NCBI GenBank assembly: GCA_028752905.1
Contig: JAQNBH010000007.1
Span: 11,257,419-11,321,418 of the forward strand
Source: Cladorhizidae sp. MBARI D1340-BT2
Taxonomy: Eukaryota > Porifera > Demospongiae > Poecilosclerida > Cladorhizidae
Length of the DNA: 64,000 bases
Reading direction: 5' to 3'
The stretch's first letter is position 1; every line of letters starts with the position of its first letter. Of the stretch, positions 34,965 through 47,276 are shown one piece after another. Position numbers and translations under genes: made by a program. Under the pieces are notes generated by a model. The model saw only the letters and a list, made by a program, of their open reading frames with translations. It made no database searches and had not been told where the DNA came from.

Positions 34965-35816
34965 CGCTGATAAGAATCATTACATGCAGCCAAATATAAT
35001 CAGTCCGTTCAGATAGCTACATATAGAATGCTAGCTACAAGTCTAATCAATATGAGTCCCAGCAGGCTGAACATTTCCCCCAGGGTGTCGTTCGTTTCCA
35101 CAGCGAGAGCACTGCCTCTTGTAATTTCTCTCTTTTGTGAGGAATCATCGCTGTCTTTGGACTTCTTCTAGTTCTGCATTTCCAGTGTTTTCTCCTTTGA
35201 GTATGTGTTCTTCGACTGATTCCCTCTGGCGAATTTTTTCTTAGATTTCCCTGAGTGTGTGAGGTCTGCGTCGATCTGTAATTGTTGTGAGAGTGTGCTA
35301 TCTTGCATGCCAACTACTAAATGGTCTGATCGTCTCATTTGTCATCTCACCATAGTCATAATTCTCTGTTACGGCATATAGTTGGATGATATGTTTCGAC
35401 TGTTTCACTTGACTGCGGCTGTTAAACTGTGCCCGTTTGAAGATAATGTTCTTGAGTATCTTGAAAAATTCATCGAACTTATCCATCACAGTGTTATAGG
35501 CTATCTTCTCATTTTCTGAGATGTTGGTGGATGCCTCTGCTTCTTCTCCCATACAGTAGAGAAGTGTATTCTCCTGTTTGAGTGACTCATCTGCTTATAG
35601 TCCTGATGTTATTTGGAATTGCAATTGAAGGGTTCGTGTGGTTTTAGCTGTAGTTGAGCCATGGCTGCCACCATGTAACATTTAGTGATTCTCTTATTCA
35701 ACCATCAGACAATAATGAAAGAGTCATTAGATCAGCCCAGTATAATCAGTCCTTGAGTTAAAAATAGAACCCTATATATAGAATGCTAGCTACAAGTCTA
35801 ACCAATATGACTCCCA
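34965..35816 (-). mobile_element. Short-LTR, gag-only Ty3/gypsy derivative (copy 1)
   Basis: On the minus strand, a 143-bp LTR (35,816-35,674; starts TGGGAGTCATATTGG, ends GTTACA) is followed directly by TGGTGGCAGC, which fits a primer-binding site, and then the start MAQLQLKPHE. A Gag core (ENEKIAYNTVMDKFDEFF, then FKRAQFNSRSQ at about 35,520-35,400) and a CCHC-like knuckle region (CSRCG in one frame) follow. A second, partial LTR (35,061 to about 34,965) closes the element. There is no protease, reverse transcriptase or integrase, and the Gag frame is interrupted. It is an internally deleted, non-autonomous element that was copied along with its block. Confidence 0.75.
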
Positions 35817-37732
35817 GCTGATAGGCTAATTATACTACAGTTATTATTAGGTCACAAGCATGTTAGTTATACTACAATATTTCTATTCTGCATTTTTTAG
35901 TTCCATTTTTAGTTCCTGTGATAGAGAAGTGTGGTAATGATTCTCAGAACCAAAAGTGGCTATGTACAGGTCCAACAACTAGAAGGAAATGATTGTTGAA
36001 TTTTCTATTTGTAACTCAACACAACTTGATTACTACTCAGCTACATTAAATAAATTACCAAGTATAGACCTTAAATTGAGGATGCAGGCGCTGCCTATTG
36101 ACCTTACAATTTACAATTTTATTTAAATTCCAACCAATCATGGTGAAGATTCATCAAGTCAATGTGCACCCCAACCTTTGACCTTCACCCTTAAGAATTG
36201 GGCGAGTCATTCCTTGAATCACAATTTGCCTAAAATCATTTTGCAAATATCTGTCAAGCCGATTTTCTCAACTTCGATATTTGCCATTGAACTTTACCAT
36301 AGCCTTTCAGAATTTAGTCAGTATATATTATGTTGGTAAAGTTATTAGAGAGTGTGACCGTCACCTTTATGGATGGCAACTTTTAAATATTTAATCAGTT
36401 CTTCTTGGAAAATACTAAATCTTCCTTCTGATTTTGGTAGAACAGTTGAGATGTTTTGAAGGGGAGAAAACTCCTTATAAACCAATAAAGATACACTCCA
36501 CAGACAGAGTAAAAAACACTACATAAGCACACATTGCTGTGGTCTAGGGAACCAGTAGCTCATATTACACCAAGTAATAGTGGACTGTGCACAGCTACAC
36601 TGAAAGTTAGCAGAAAACAAGATTTCGTTCATGTATAAGAATCAACTCGTGTTGACTGAAGCCGCTGAGTTTGTGCAGGCTTAGCTGATCATGAACCATT
36701 TGTGTTAGAACAAACTTAATTATAAAAGCCAAATTGCTCACAGATCTGGCCCAGTAAATTTAGAAGTATTGTGGATGCAGTGGAATATCATAAAGAACCC
36801 AAGAATAGTAACCGTCCTCCCATTTTACCCTGTATTAAAAAAAATAACGTTTAACAGAAGTAAAATTGAAAGATATCATTGATTATATATGTATGTTATA
36901 TCTACTGTACAATTTGATTACTTTACCCTCTATGACTCGAGTATGGTGTGCAGGAATAAGAATGCGATTTCAGTTTGGGAGCATAATAACAAAATGTGTA
37001 GAAAGAAAGATATATTACACAATACATTCACCTGTAATAACATTCAAGCAAGCTATATAGGTACCATGTTGTGGTTCCGAAGAGTGTCCTGCATCAAAGT
37101 TGAAATGACTCACTTTCTATGCAATATTACAGTGCAAATGCGAAGTACTGTGATGTGCAGTCCCAAACTATATACTACAAAGAATTATATGCTTTAATCA
37201 ATACAAAGCTTGAAGCAATTTTGTTTCTCTTAATAGAGATGCTGGCATCAGCAGTTTGGGGAAAACAACAACAGCAACAAAAAAGCCTCCCCCCAGAACG
37301 ATATTTTCCCTCAATTCCTGTATTAATAAAGTATTTATATTTGCATGTCGTCACACTCACTAAAATGATATATTATGTTCATTTTAACAGTATATTTAAC
37401 ACAAAGGTTTCTAATGATGCACTGCATGTTGCTATGTTATGGTATTAAGACTGCGATATTTAATGGTGAAATATATTTTGCAATGTACAGAAATTTAGTC
37501 GTGTAGAATTAGACCTTGATAATCAAAATACCAAACACATTTTCAATTTTCAAACAATGAATGTAACCTGTAGAAGGATTCCCTGTAATGTTTTTCAAAT
37601 ACTCTGCCATTAGTTTTACCTTCCCAGGAATTCAACCACATCAACTACTTGAAGCGGTGCATTTGATCTCTTCTTCTCCCACGATTCTATCCCAGAAGAT
37701 CCTTCGTAGCTCTTCGTGACTCCATACTTTTG
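35817..37732. other. No gene recognised; first 0.9 kb duplicated in block 2
   Basis: 35,817-36,725 matches 55,860-56,785. The remainder (36,725-37,732) is unique in the window, AT-rich, and has open frames below 110 codons without recognisable motifs. It ends at the hAT insertion at 37,733. Confidence 0.45.
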
Positions 37733-40364
37733 CAGTGGCTGAGATACTGGGGGGGCAGGGGGGGCTCAAGCCCCCCTACATTTTGAAGTAGAGGGGCAGA
37801 GCCCCCCCCACTTTCTAAAATTTGGGAATGCTGTGATTGACCAGCTGTGGTTTGACTTGACAATTGACACCTACATTTAATAGATTACTATATCATGTGA
37901 TAGTTCAGCTGCTCTCCATTTTAAAGAAATGCTCTCCATTTTAAAGATGGCAAAAAGACAGTCACAGCCTCAGGTAGGTATCCCTATCTTTTTGTCAGCA
38001 CCCAAGAAAGCAAGAAGTTGAATCAAATCACCAAGGAGAGTTGGACTCGGAAGATGAGTTAGACCCTGTTCCAGTGATTGCATCTGAGCAAGATGACACC
38101 CCATTCGAATCCGATGCCATAAGTTTATCAGAAGGACAGAATACCACACCAGAAGATGTAGACAGTATTGTACCAGTGAAGAGAAAGCCTTTCAGCCTAA
38201 TGGTAAGATTATACTGAAAACATTGAGCATGAAACAAAGAAACTTTCAATAGAGTTGGTATAAACAATTTCTATGGCTTAGTGTGTGTACATCTCGTAAG
38301 AAGGTATTTTACTTTTACTGTCGATATGCTGCCAGGCTCAAATTGCTAACATTCAGTAAGTCTGCAGATAATGTGTTCATTGAAAATGGTTTCCAAAATT
38401 GGAAAAAAGCCACAGAGAAGTTTAAATCTCACGAAGGATCCCTCTCCCATACGGAGGCCAAAATGAAATGGATAGCTCAAGGAAGACCTACAATTGGGAG
38501 CCAGTTAAGTGCACAATTGAAAGATCAACAACAAATGCGAAGAGCAGGTCTTTTAAAGCAAATGAAAGGAATACAATTTTTACTCGGCAAGGAATAGCCC
38601 TTCTAGGCCATACTGAGTCTGAAGGAAATCTGAAGCAACTAATGCTAATGTGGAGCCATGAAGATGAAGGGGTTAAAACCTGGGCCAAGCAAAATCACTA
38701 CACTTGTTATCAAACCGTAAATGAGCTTCTTTCAATTATGGGCCAAAATTTGCTACGCAACATATTGAAAAAAATGAATGAAGGAAGCCCTGCATAGTTT
38801 TCAGTTATTGCAGATGAAGCAACTGATGTTTGCCATACTGAACAGCTGAACTTATCAATACGCTGGGTGAATGATCAGTATGAAGTTCTTGAAGATCCCA
38901 TAGGCTTATTCTGAGAAGCCGAGACCTTATTTACGGTGATCAAAGATCTCCTTATAAGGTGTAGCCTTTCATTAGATTTATGTCGGGGGCAAGCATATGA
39001 TGGTGCAGCCAATATGCATGGGAAACGAACAGGTGTAGTGGCACGATTTTTAAGGGTAAATCCGGCAGCCATACCAGTGCACTGTTTCGCCCATTCTTTT
39101 GTGTCTTCAGGGAATTGGAAGGCAGATAGTATGCATAAGAGATGCTTTGGACACAGTGAAAGAAATTGGTAAACTAATTTTATTTTCTCCCAATAGATCT
39201 CTTCAAAGCTCCAGCAAGCATGTGATGACACAGTTAGCCTAAAGTTGTTTTGCCCGACAAGGTGGACTGCTTGAACCTCAGCAATTAATGCTATTCTCAA
39301 AGATTATGGTGTGCTTCTACAGAATTAGAAGAAATTCATGCAACCACCCATGATGAGTATGGCATGAATGCAAATGGTTTGCAGCAGTCACTGGAAAAGT
39401 TCAATACACTATTTGGCCTCATGCTCAGCCACCGATTGTTCAGTGCAGCCGAACAAGTATCACTTCTTCTACAAAAGAAAAACACAGCAATTTAAGATGC
39501 TCTAGCTGCTGTTGAAACAGCAAAGAATTTTTTCAAACGTATCCGATCTGAGGAAGAGTTCAATCGATTCTATGAAGAGTGTATTCAATTTTCTGAGAAG
39601 GAGGGAATTGGACAACCAGTGCTACCTAGGAGTAGGAAACAACCTGCACGTTATGACAGTGGAAGTGAACCCATTCAGTGAAGGTCTACTACAGAAAATT
39701 CTACTTTGAACCCTGTGATCGACTCTCTGGTGAACTTCAAGATGCTTTGAAACCAAACAGATTCCATCAGTGGTATCAATGGAGCAAGCACTTATGAAGG
39801 CAGCAAAGGCAGCAAACAAGAACGATTTCAAGAATGATGTAACAAAAATCGGGGAGTCTTTCTTCAAAAATGATGTAGACCTTGAAAAGTTAAAGGTGCA
39901 GTTAGCACTTCTTCCTGATGTCATCAAGAAAGGTACACCAGAAGTAAAGACCGTCATTTCAATACACACTGTGTGTGAAGCCATGAACAGCAATGAACTA
40001 TTCAAAGAAATGTTACCTGCTGTACACAAATAGCTTCGACTCTATCTGACCATACCCATCACATCTGCTACAGCTGAAAGAACATTTTCCGCCTTCAAGC
40101 ATCTCTTCACCTACTTACGTTCAACCATGACTGAAAAACGGTTGATAACTGTTTGATGCTTATTAGATTTGATTTCTGTAGCCAAGATATTTGTGTCAGC
40201 ATATGATGAGCGTAAAAAGTATTTTGGTAATTACGATTAAAACTATTTTTCACTGTTCATTTCAACAAAATACAGCTTGTTACTTCTCACATTCACTCCC
40301 TGCAGCTGTTCATACCCCCTAAATTGTCAGCCCCCCCACTTTGAAAGTGGTGTCTCAGCCCCTG
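37733..40364 (+). mobile_element. hAT transposon with ZMYM1-like transposase remnant
   Basis: The element has terminal inverted repeats CAGTGGCTGAGATACT (start) and CAGGGGCTGAGACACC (complement of the end), G/C-run subterminal sequence, and TTTTG on both sides as a candidate 5-bp target duplication. The internal coding remnant runs forward. It includes VFIENGFQNWKKATEKFKSH (about 38,370-38,430) and, after a TAG, SVIADEATDV with QLNLSIRWVND (38,800-38,880), the first catalytic block. RGQAYDGAANMHGKRTGVVA follows at about 38,985-39,045, then IPVHCFAHS. The C-terminal LYLTIPITSATAERTFSAF (40,035-40,095) is the hAT dimerisation block. Several stops (for example the TAG at 40,031) and shifts disable it. 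The family name rests on motif order. Confidence 0.85.
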
Positions 40365-40559
40365 TTTTGTCTTTCCAGAGCTTTTGTTTGCATTCTTCTA
40401 GACAAGCTTTCGATCAAAGTTCACAAAAAATAATTGCTCTTGCAGTGGCCTCTATTTAGAAAAAATCAAGACTCCTTGGCTTTGTACGTCACGTGTTTAA
40501 TTGTTTGGCGAAGTCGAAATATCTTGAGCTTGACGAAATAGCAGCAGCAGCAGCTATTC

Positions 40560-41346
40560 CTGGTCCAAGTCGTGAGCAAAATGAAGTGAGCGAGAGCGAC
40601 CTAGGACACGAACAAACCAGCGCTAATGTAAAGAAGGAATGGCGAGTAAAAGGAAGGGATGAATGATTAGCTAGCTAGCTAGCTAATTGATTTAATATGT
40701 GGAGTGTGCAACAAATCAAATTTAATCATTTCACTCATTCACAGGTACGAGAGGGGGCTGATCTTGCCACATTTTTTGTTCTCTCAAGTACATAAAGCTA
40801 CAGGAAGAAAACAGGTTGCGTGTGAAGGTGTCAGGAGTTTGCAAGAACTGCAAGACCAGAAAAGTTGTGAAGGGGATGAACTCAGTGACCTCCAATTTCA
40901 GACTACACATTCGTGAATCACACTTGTACTATACGAATGCATTGCAGATGAAGAGGCCAAGTTGAAGAAGGAACACGCTCAAAAAAGGAAGATGAGAAAC
41001 TGGCCTTCAGTTACCGACGTTACAACAAATGCCCCAAGATCTAAGCAGCAAAAGCTCGACGAGTACTGCAAAAAGGTTCCGCTGCTTGATATAAAAAATG
41101 GAAAAGACTTCCGAACTTGTATAGCCCGGTACATTGTCGATGATATGTTTGCCTTTGTGTACAGTTGAGTCTCCCAGTTTCCACTTCTTTTGCAAAGCAT
41201 TGCGGTCAGACTTGGACGTCCCCTGCAAAGTGACGATAATCAACGATCTGCTTCAGGAAAACACTTTGATGTTGTGTAGCATGAAGGAAGAGTTTAGCGA
41301 AAAGGCAACAATAATGCTTTTAAAAATCTTATGTAAAATAGAATAA
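40560..41346 (+). pseudogene. hAT/BED-finger transposase N-terminal fragment
   Basis: VCKNCKTRKVVKGMNSVTSN followed by FRLHIRESH (about 40,835-40,920) forms a C-x2-C...H-x4-H BED finger. A stop and shift follow, then KQQKLDEYCKKVPLLD, and then RTCIARYIVDDMFAF followed in the next frame by VESPSFHFFCKALRSDLDVP (41,050-41,230). This matches the ITxAIARFIxxDxxPxSVVExxxF block of ZBED1/ZBED4-like hAT proteins. The catalytic core is absent; the sequence changes to unrelated DNA at about 41,346. It is distinct in lineage from the three other hAT remnants here. Confidence 0.75.
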
Positions 41347-41939
41347 ACTAAAGTCCATTCGCGTTCACTTGTCACCTGGAAGTCGATCGATGCGATATAA
41401 TACATCTACTGTGCTTATGGCACGTGCAACCAACTTTTTGTTGATCCACTTTCTATTTATGGTCAACACAAGAGCGTCACTCTGGTCATCGAAATATTGG
41501 ATAATTGGAAAGATATCAGATATTTCTAAGTGAAAAGTGAACGCAGAATGGACTTTAATAGTATTATTTATGCTAACAAGTAAATAGCAGTAACAATGTG
41601 TGTGTGTGTTAGTGTGTGTCAAACCAGTGACCTCAAAACCCGAATATAAGGTTCGGAGAAACTGAAAAAGTCCTCAAATAGAGTTTTCAAAGCTCTCAAA
41701 TAGAGTTTTAATAGAGTTTTCAAGACCACTTCCAAGGAAGTGGGAAAAACGAACAATAAAATGAAATGAACAGACTTACCTAAAAAAGCCAATCTTATGG
41801 TGTCTTTATTTAATTCAAAATTAGTTCATTTTAGTTGACTTGTCATGTCAATTTTAGTTGAATTGTTTAGTTAAACTGTCATTTCGAATTTATTTGAATT
41901 AATTAGTTAACTTGTCACATCAAATTTAATTGAAGTCCA
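41347..41939. other. No gene recognised
   Basis: AT-rich spacer with a short GT tract at 41,600-41,620 and a TTAGTTGAATT-type imperfect repeat at about 41,820-41,930. No exon signal is seen. Confidence 0.4.
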
Positions 41940-42239
41940 CTGGAAGTAGGTTATAACAATAGCTCTATGGGGGCACCACTTGGCCAACACCATGCTGGGT
42001 TGAGGCAGGTTGAAGTAGGTTGACAATAGCTCTATGGGGACACACACTGGACCAACACCACACTGGGTTGAGGAAGGTTGGAGTAGGTTGAGAATGCATT
42101 AAAAATAATAGGAGGGTGGTAGGCACCCGATCAAAGTTAAAGAAGGTGGTGTATACATGTGAAGTTATGATAAAGAAGACAGGATAAAGCCACAAAATAC
42201 TTGTTTCAGAGTTCCTGTCCACTTCACTAGCTAGAATTA

Positions 42240-42515
42240 TTATAGTACTAGGATTATGCCAGGGTTAGGGTTAGGGCTAGGGTTATGGCCATGGGCTAGG
42301 GCTATGGCTAGGATTATGCCAGGGCTTGGGTTATGGATAGCATTAGGGCTAGGGTAAGGGATAGGGTTATGCCAGGGTTAGCGTTAGGGCTAGGGTTATG
42401 CCAGAGTTAAGGTTATGACCAATAGCTAGAGCTTAGGATTAGAATTATGCCAAGGCTGGGGCTGGTTGGCCAGGAGCTAGGTTATGGCTAGGGCTAGTGT
42501 TATGGCCCTAGATAA
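42240..42515 (+). repeat. Telomere-like degenerate TTAGGG/CTAGGG tract
   Basis: GGGTTAGGGTTAGGGCTAGGG-type hexamers with GGTTATGCCAGGG interruptions. This is the inverted, shorter counterpart of 12,880-13,385 (about 275 versus 505 bp). Confidence 0.7.
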
Positions 42516-42663
42516 GCAACAACCTTGAAGCACTACTGGGCCACCCTGTAACTGTTAATATTAATTTTGATGCATTTAAATCAGAATTGATATCCTGCCA
42601 GAAGCCAAGTGAGTGAGGGAAGAGCTATATTTAGATAGGCATTTCTCAACAACAATTCACCGA

Positions 42664-42755
42664 CACTGAAACCAGTCACTGTTCCTCGTTTTAATTTAAA
42701 ACAAAAGGAAAATTAAAACAAGGAACAAACTGGTTTCAGTGCCAGGGAAACAGTT
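42664..42755. repeat. Palindromic CACTGAAACCAG element (right arm copy)
   Basis: CACTGAAACCAGT...TGTTCCTCGTTTTAATTT is followed after about 10 bp by AAATTAAAACAAGGAACA...TGGTTTCAGTG. The arms are about 35 bp with one or two mismatches and a 3-bp internal offset. The strong hairpin suggests a miniature inverted-repeat element or a selected structure. Confidence 0.8.
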
Positions 42756-43316
42756 GCTGACAAATTTCTGTGCAATAGTGTCATTGGGGGATCCCCTATG
42801 TGTAATAGACTCATATTTAGTAGCACATGCAGCGTCAAAAATTACAATAGAGCATGCAGTAAGTGCCCTCCATTATACAAGCACCAACTACATCATACCG
42901 GTGATCTAGGATTAGGTAAAGGTGCATGTAGCAAGTGCCTAGTTTATAGATTTTTTTAAAATCTCGAGTGGAGCTGGCAAGAAAGGTTGCAGTGGCGATG
43001 CATTGGTAGACTTGGAGTGATGGAGCAAAGTCGATGACTTGGAAGTCTTATAGAACTTAATTAAGACCGGCCATAGCTTATATATGTAATGTAACTTATG
43101 TTTCTATATAGTGCACATCTATGTATTGTGACAAATATCTTCCCACTCACACACACTCATACCACACACCCACGTGCACAGTCACACACATGCAAACACA
43201 CTAACAGAGAGAGAGAGTATTCTTGAATAATTCTACACAAGAACTGTAATCACAAACTTGATGGTGGCTTGAGGTTTGCTGCCCCAGGTGAAGCACACAC
43301 AAGTTTGAACTTGGGT

Positions 43317-43905
43317 TGGGGGGGGGGGGGGGGGGGGGGAAGGGAGAACTAGAGCAACTTGACACAGACTTGGGGGGAACTAGAGTAGCTTGACACAGAC
43401 TTGGGGTGAACTAGAGTAGCTTGACACAGACTTGGGGGGGACTAGAGTAGCTTGACACAGACTTGGGGGGAACTAGAGTAGCTTGACACAGACTTGGGTG
43501 GAACTAGAGTAGCTTGACACAGACTTGGGGGGAACTAGAGTAGCTTGACACAGACTTGGGGGGAACTAGAGTAGCTTGACACAGACTTGGGGGGAACTAG
43601 AGTAGCTTGACACAGACTTGGGGGGAACTAGAGTAGCTTGACACAGACTTGGGGGGAACTAGAGTAGCTTGACACAGACTTGGGGGAACTAGAGCAGCTT
43701 GACACTGACTTGGGGGGAACTAGAGTAGCTTGACACAGACTTGGGGGAACTAGAGCAGCTTGACACTGACTTGGGGGGAACTAGAGTAGCTTGACACAGA
43801 CTTGGGGGAACTAGAGCAGCTTGACACTGACTTGGGGAGAACTAGAGTTGCTGACACAGACTTGGGGAGAACTAGAGTATCTTGACAGACTTGGGAGAGC
43901 TGGAA
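43317..43905 (+). repeat. Poly-G tract and 31-bp minisatellite, array 4
   Basis: A run of more than 20 G (43,317-43,339) leads into about 18 units of the 31-bp repeat. Most central units are identical, so this is the most homogeneous array. A dimeric pattern (GAACTAGAGCAG alternating with GAACTAGAGTAG) appears near the right end. Confidence 0.95.
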
Positions 43906-44249
43906 CAGCCAAAAACCCTTCACATGCACCATGTAGTAATTGCTGTACCCAACATAACCATAGCAACGACCTCATCTCTGACACAACCATCCCTGACACA
44001 TCCAGGAACCACACAAAGTCCCTGTCATGAACTAGAACCATAGAATGAGATTTCCTGGTGATCTTGTATGGCTTTGTGTTGACTTTGGAATGCAATACAA
44101 ACAAATAATACCACAGCTGCAGGTGAGAGATCCCAGATACCAAGCAGCATCACCCAAGGAGAACCCCCACCACATTACTCAAAGATTGCATTTGCAGATA
44201 ATATCTGAAGAAACTACACAATGACTTGACACACTAAACAACACACTGT
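43906..44249 (+). repeat. Start of the constant flank module (copy 4)
   Basis: Begins TGGAACAGCCAAAAACCCTT and keeps the AGAACCATAGAATGAG and AATACAAACAAATAATA landmarks found beside the other arrays. It then diverges into sequence shared only with 11,150-11,400 (inverted). Confidence 0.8.
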
Positions 44250-44640
44250 GGTGAGAGTTCTCTAGATAACACCAGCAATCAGTGTTCTCCTGCTTGAGGT
44301 GCTTTACGTAGAGATAACACACCAGCAATCAGTGTTCTCCTGCTTGAGGTGCTTCACCTAGAGATACCACACCAGCAATCAGTGTTCTCCTGCTTGAGGT
44401 GCTTTACCTGGAGATAACACACTAGCAATCAGTGTTCTCCTGCTTGAGGTGCTTCACCTAGAGATAACACACCAGCAGTCAGTGTTCTCCTGCTTGAGGT
44501 GCTTCACCTAGAGATAACACACCAGCAGTCAGTGTTCTCCTGCTTGAGGTGCTTCACCTAGAGATAACACACCAGCAATCATCAGTATTCTCCTAATTGA
44601 GGTGATTCACTTAGAGATAACACATCAGCAGTCTGGTTCA
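44250..44640 (+). repeat. 50-bp tandem repeat, long array
   Basis: Seven to eight units of ACCAGCAATCAGTGTTCTCC followed by TGCTTGAGGTGCTTCACCTA and GAGATAACAC. The mirror array at 11,035-11,150 has about two. Confidence 0.93.
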
Positions 44641-45719
44641 TTGTGGTCTTTATGCTGGGTGGAAATTAAAAAAATTCATTTTGGCCAGTGAGGTCAAACA
44701 TGTGTATATTATACCTTACACATGCTGGGGGATGGGGGGGGGGGGGGAAATCCCTTCACCGTATGAAAACAGGGAGAAGGATATTCATTATCTACTCTTC
44801 AACTCACTTCCCAACCTTGCATTTTGTCACCATGGCTACCTTGAAATTAAGAGGAGGTGGGAGGTTGCAAGGCTCAATCCGAATGTCGCTGGACTCCACT
44901 TTTGGTAGGGGGACAAAAGATATTGTTTTGAAAGTGAAAGAACTAAAGGTCAAGATATATATAAAATTATCAAGGGTAATAAGAGGTCCAGGTACATACC
45001 AAAGTTCGTGGTGCATAACAAAGGTCAAGGTGTATACATACAAAAGGTCAAGTAATACTCAGTGTGGGGTGCAGGAGGGGAACCCACGCTTTCCTAATTA
45101 GTCATGGTTTAGCACCTAATGAATATGCTCGCTGTAGAGTAGGTTTCCTATAGCCACGATAACAATGGCAGCAATCAGAAACTACAACTACAAATAGTTC
45201 AGGCACACGAGGACTCAGACTTTGGCTGCATGTACTTTAGCATATCAAAAGAGAGCACACAGAGATATCTATCATTTGAGCTACATATCAAGTTCATAGA
45301 GTCAAGTGTGCAGAAGCTATGGAGCTCCAAAGTCAACACCACAACAAAATTAGTGTTTGGACCCCCTTCACATGAACATAGTCCACTTAAATAAAAATAT
45401 ATATCTCCATTGGTTTCTACAGCTCTATCAATCACAGTTATTCAAGACTTGATGCTGGTAAGTTATTTCCTGAATAGGTTCGATTGAGTGACCTTACTTC
45501 ACATTCCAACTTGCAGTTCCAAAATATAAACATGTATGGCAAAAAAGCAGACTACCACCAGAAAGCATACTGCACTGGCTACATTAGGATATATGAATCA
45601 GGACCATAGGAATGGGTGCAAAGGTATGGCACTTCAAATGGTAAACCACAGCTTTCAGACCTCTTCCCCCCTTACATGACTCCAGCTATACTATGCCATG
45701 CAGCTACCTTCTCAGACTC
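44641..45719. other. No gene recognised; mirror of 9,920-11,035
   Basis: Contains a poly-G tract (44,735-44,748), an AGGTCA half-site cluster (44,940-45,060) and an inverted copy of the dispersed AGAGCTCC element (45,100-45,440). A 137-codon frame at 44,688-45,101 crosses these repeats, is not intact in the mirror arm, and has no domain. Confidence 0.5.
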
Positions 45720-46228
45720 CAGCTCCACACTCACACACACACTCACACACACTCATGCATACACCCACTCATGTATACACACATACACACTCAAACACAC
45801 TCAAACACACACACACATGATCTATGGAAAGGGGACCAAATGTACAGAAAAACCAAATTTGAGTTGGTGGAACATATTATCAGCTGAACAAGCACAAAAT
45901 TTCCTATGGCACTTTAACCAGCTCATGAGTTCCTCTAGAGACACTTAAGATGTGAAAGACTGGGGGCAATGTTGTCAATACCCAAGCTTTTCCTTTACAA
46001 CAGACATTTCACCCCTTTACTCAGACCTCATCACATCTATGACAACCTCACCCATCTTACACACTCCTACTACACGGCTTACAACCCCACCCACACACAA
46101 ATCACCATTGCATGTTCTCACAACCTTACCCATACCACTGCACATGCTCACAACCTATTCTACCTCACACACATACACACCACCACTACACATATTTGAG
46201 AGTATGTACCTAAATAACGGTACAGTGG
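45720..46228. repeat. CA-rich low-complexity block (mirror of 9,271-9,920)
   Basis: (CA)n with interruptions at 45,725-45,818, then CACCCAC/CTCACAACC-type repeats to 46,200. Forward frames of His/Thr are repeat artefacts. Confidence 0.75.
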
Positions 46229-46478
46229 TGAGAACTAGAACAGCTTTACACAGATTTGGGGGGACTAGAGTAGCCTGACACAGATTTGGGGGAACTAGAG
46301 CAGCTTGACACAGACTTGGGGTGAACTAGAGTAGCTTGACACAGACTTGGGGTGAACTAGAGTAGCTTGACACAGACTTAGGGTGAACTAGAGTAGCTTG
46401 ACACAGACTTGGGGTGAACTGGAGTAGCTTGACACAGACTTTGAGGGAACTACAATAGCTGGAAACATACTTTGGGCA
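46229..46478 (+). repeat. 31-bp minisatellite, array 5
   Basis: Eight units, several with the GGGGTGAACTAGAG variant, followed by 130 bp of flank (CCAACATAACCATAGC and onward) shared with the inverted array 2 side. Confidence 0.93.
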
Positions 46479-46612
46479 GGGGAGGGGGAGGGCTCCAACA
46501 GCCACTTGACCACCACCTAGTAATTACTCTAGCCAACATAACCATAGCAACGACCCCAACCTGATATATCTAAGAAACACACAAAGTCTCTGCACTAGAA
46601 GTATAACTCTGA

Positions 46613-47276
46613 TGTACTGAACTAGTAGTTGTTAAGTAGTCTGCCAGTTGGTCAGCTATTATGTACTTATATGGTCATGTTCAGTTGATAGGTCTTCTAG
46701 AAGCTTATAGAAGACTGTTCAATGTATATATATAAATATATATATATATAGCCTAGGTTACAAGTTATATAGAGAGACCTTGGAATTGCTGCTATTATTG
46801 ATTGCTATTATTGATTGCTATTATTGATTGCTATTATTGATTGCTCAATATACAAAATTTGGCGACGAGGATTTTGGATCTTACTCACTCTCTATGGCCA
46901 CTATATTTGGCACCATTGACATCTTTCATCCTGATTGTGATACTATCAAGGCGTAAATGAGTTTAACTCTACTTCACCCCAAATGATGTTCAAGGGGACA
47001 AACGAGTCCCAATCTTATTGAGCTCCATTGTAACACCTACTTACTCACTCCTGAGTGACCTTCTGGCTCCCCAACTGCCCAGTACAAAGTCTCTGCCCGT
47101 TATCACGGCAGCTCTATTCCACCCAAACGGGCGGTAATTGCCGAACAGTTCCACTTTCACAAACGCGATAAGGCTGGAGAGTGTTGCAAATTATGACGCA
47201 AGTCTACGCAAAGTCGCACAACATTGTAAATTTGGGGAATACCTGGAAGATGCTCTACATGACCGCTTTGTGTTTG
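46613..47276 (+). mobile_element. Truncated Ty3/gypsy element: 5' LTR, primer-binding region and partial gag
   Basis: The putative LTR begins TGTACTGAACTAGTAG (TG at 46,613) and ends ...ATACA at 46,854. It contains a TATATATA stretch and a tandem TATTATTGATTGC repeat. TTTGGCGACGAGG follows at 46,858, a typical spacing and sequence for a gypsy primer-binding site. A Gag frame starts with ATG at 46,894 (MATIFGTIDIFHPD), hits TAA after 21 codons, and is continued in other frames to LRKVAQHCKFGEYLEDALHD near 47,270. There it stops abruptly against gene-family flank DNA. No pol domain or 3' LTR is present. The Gag and primer-binding site differ from the short-LTR elements at 34,965 and 54,950. Confidence 0.78.

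Larger units (their letters stand above)
41940..46608. repeat. Right arm of the large inverted duplication
   Basis: Reverse-complement counterpart of 8,660-13,790, collinear over the whole length. The right boundary falls about 5 bp before the LTR of the gypsy fragment at 46,613, so either the retroelement inserted at the edge or the edge was a recombination site. Confidence 0.85.

Noticed and set aside
44688..45101. 137-codon forward frame
   Set aside because: It crosses a poly-G tract and several dispersed repeats, and the mirror arm does not keep it open.
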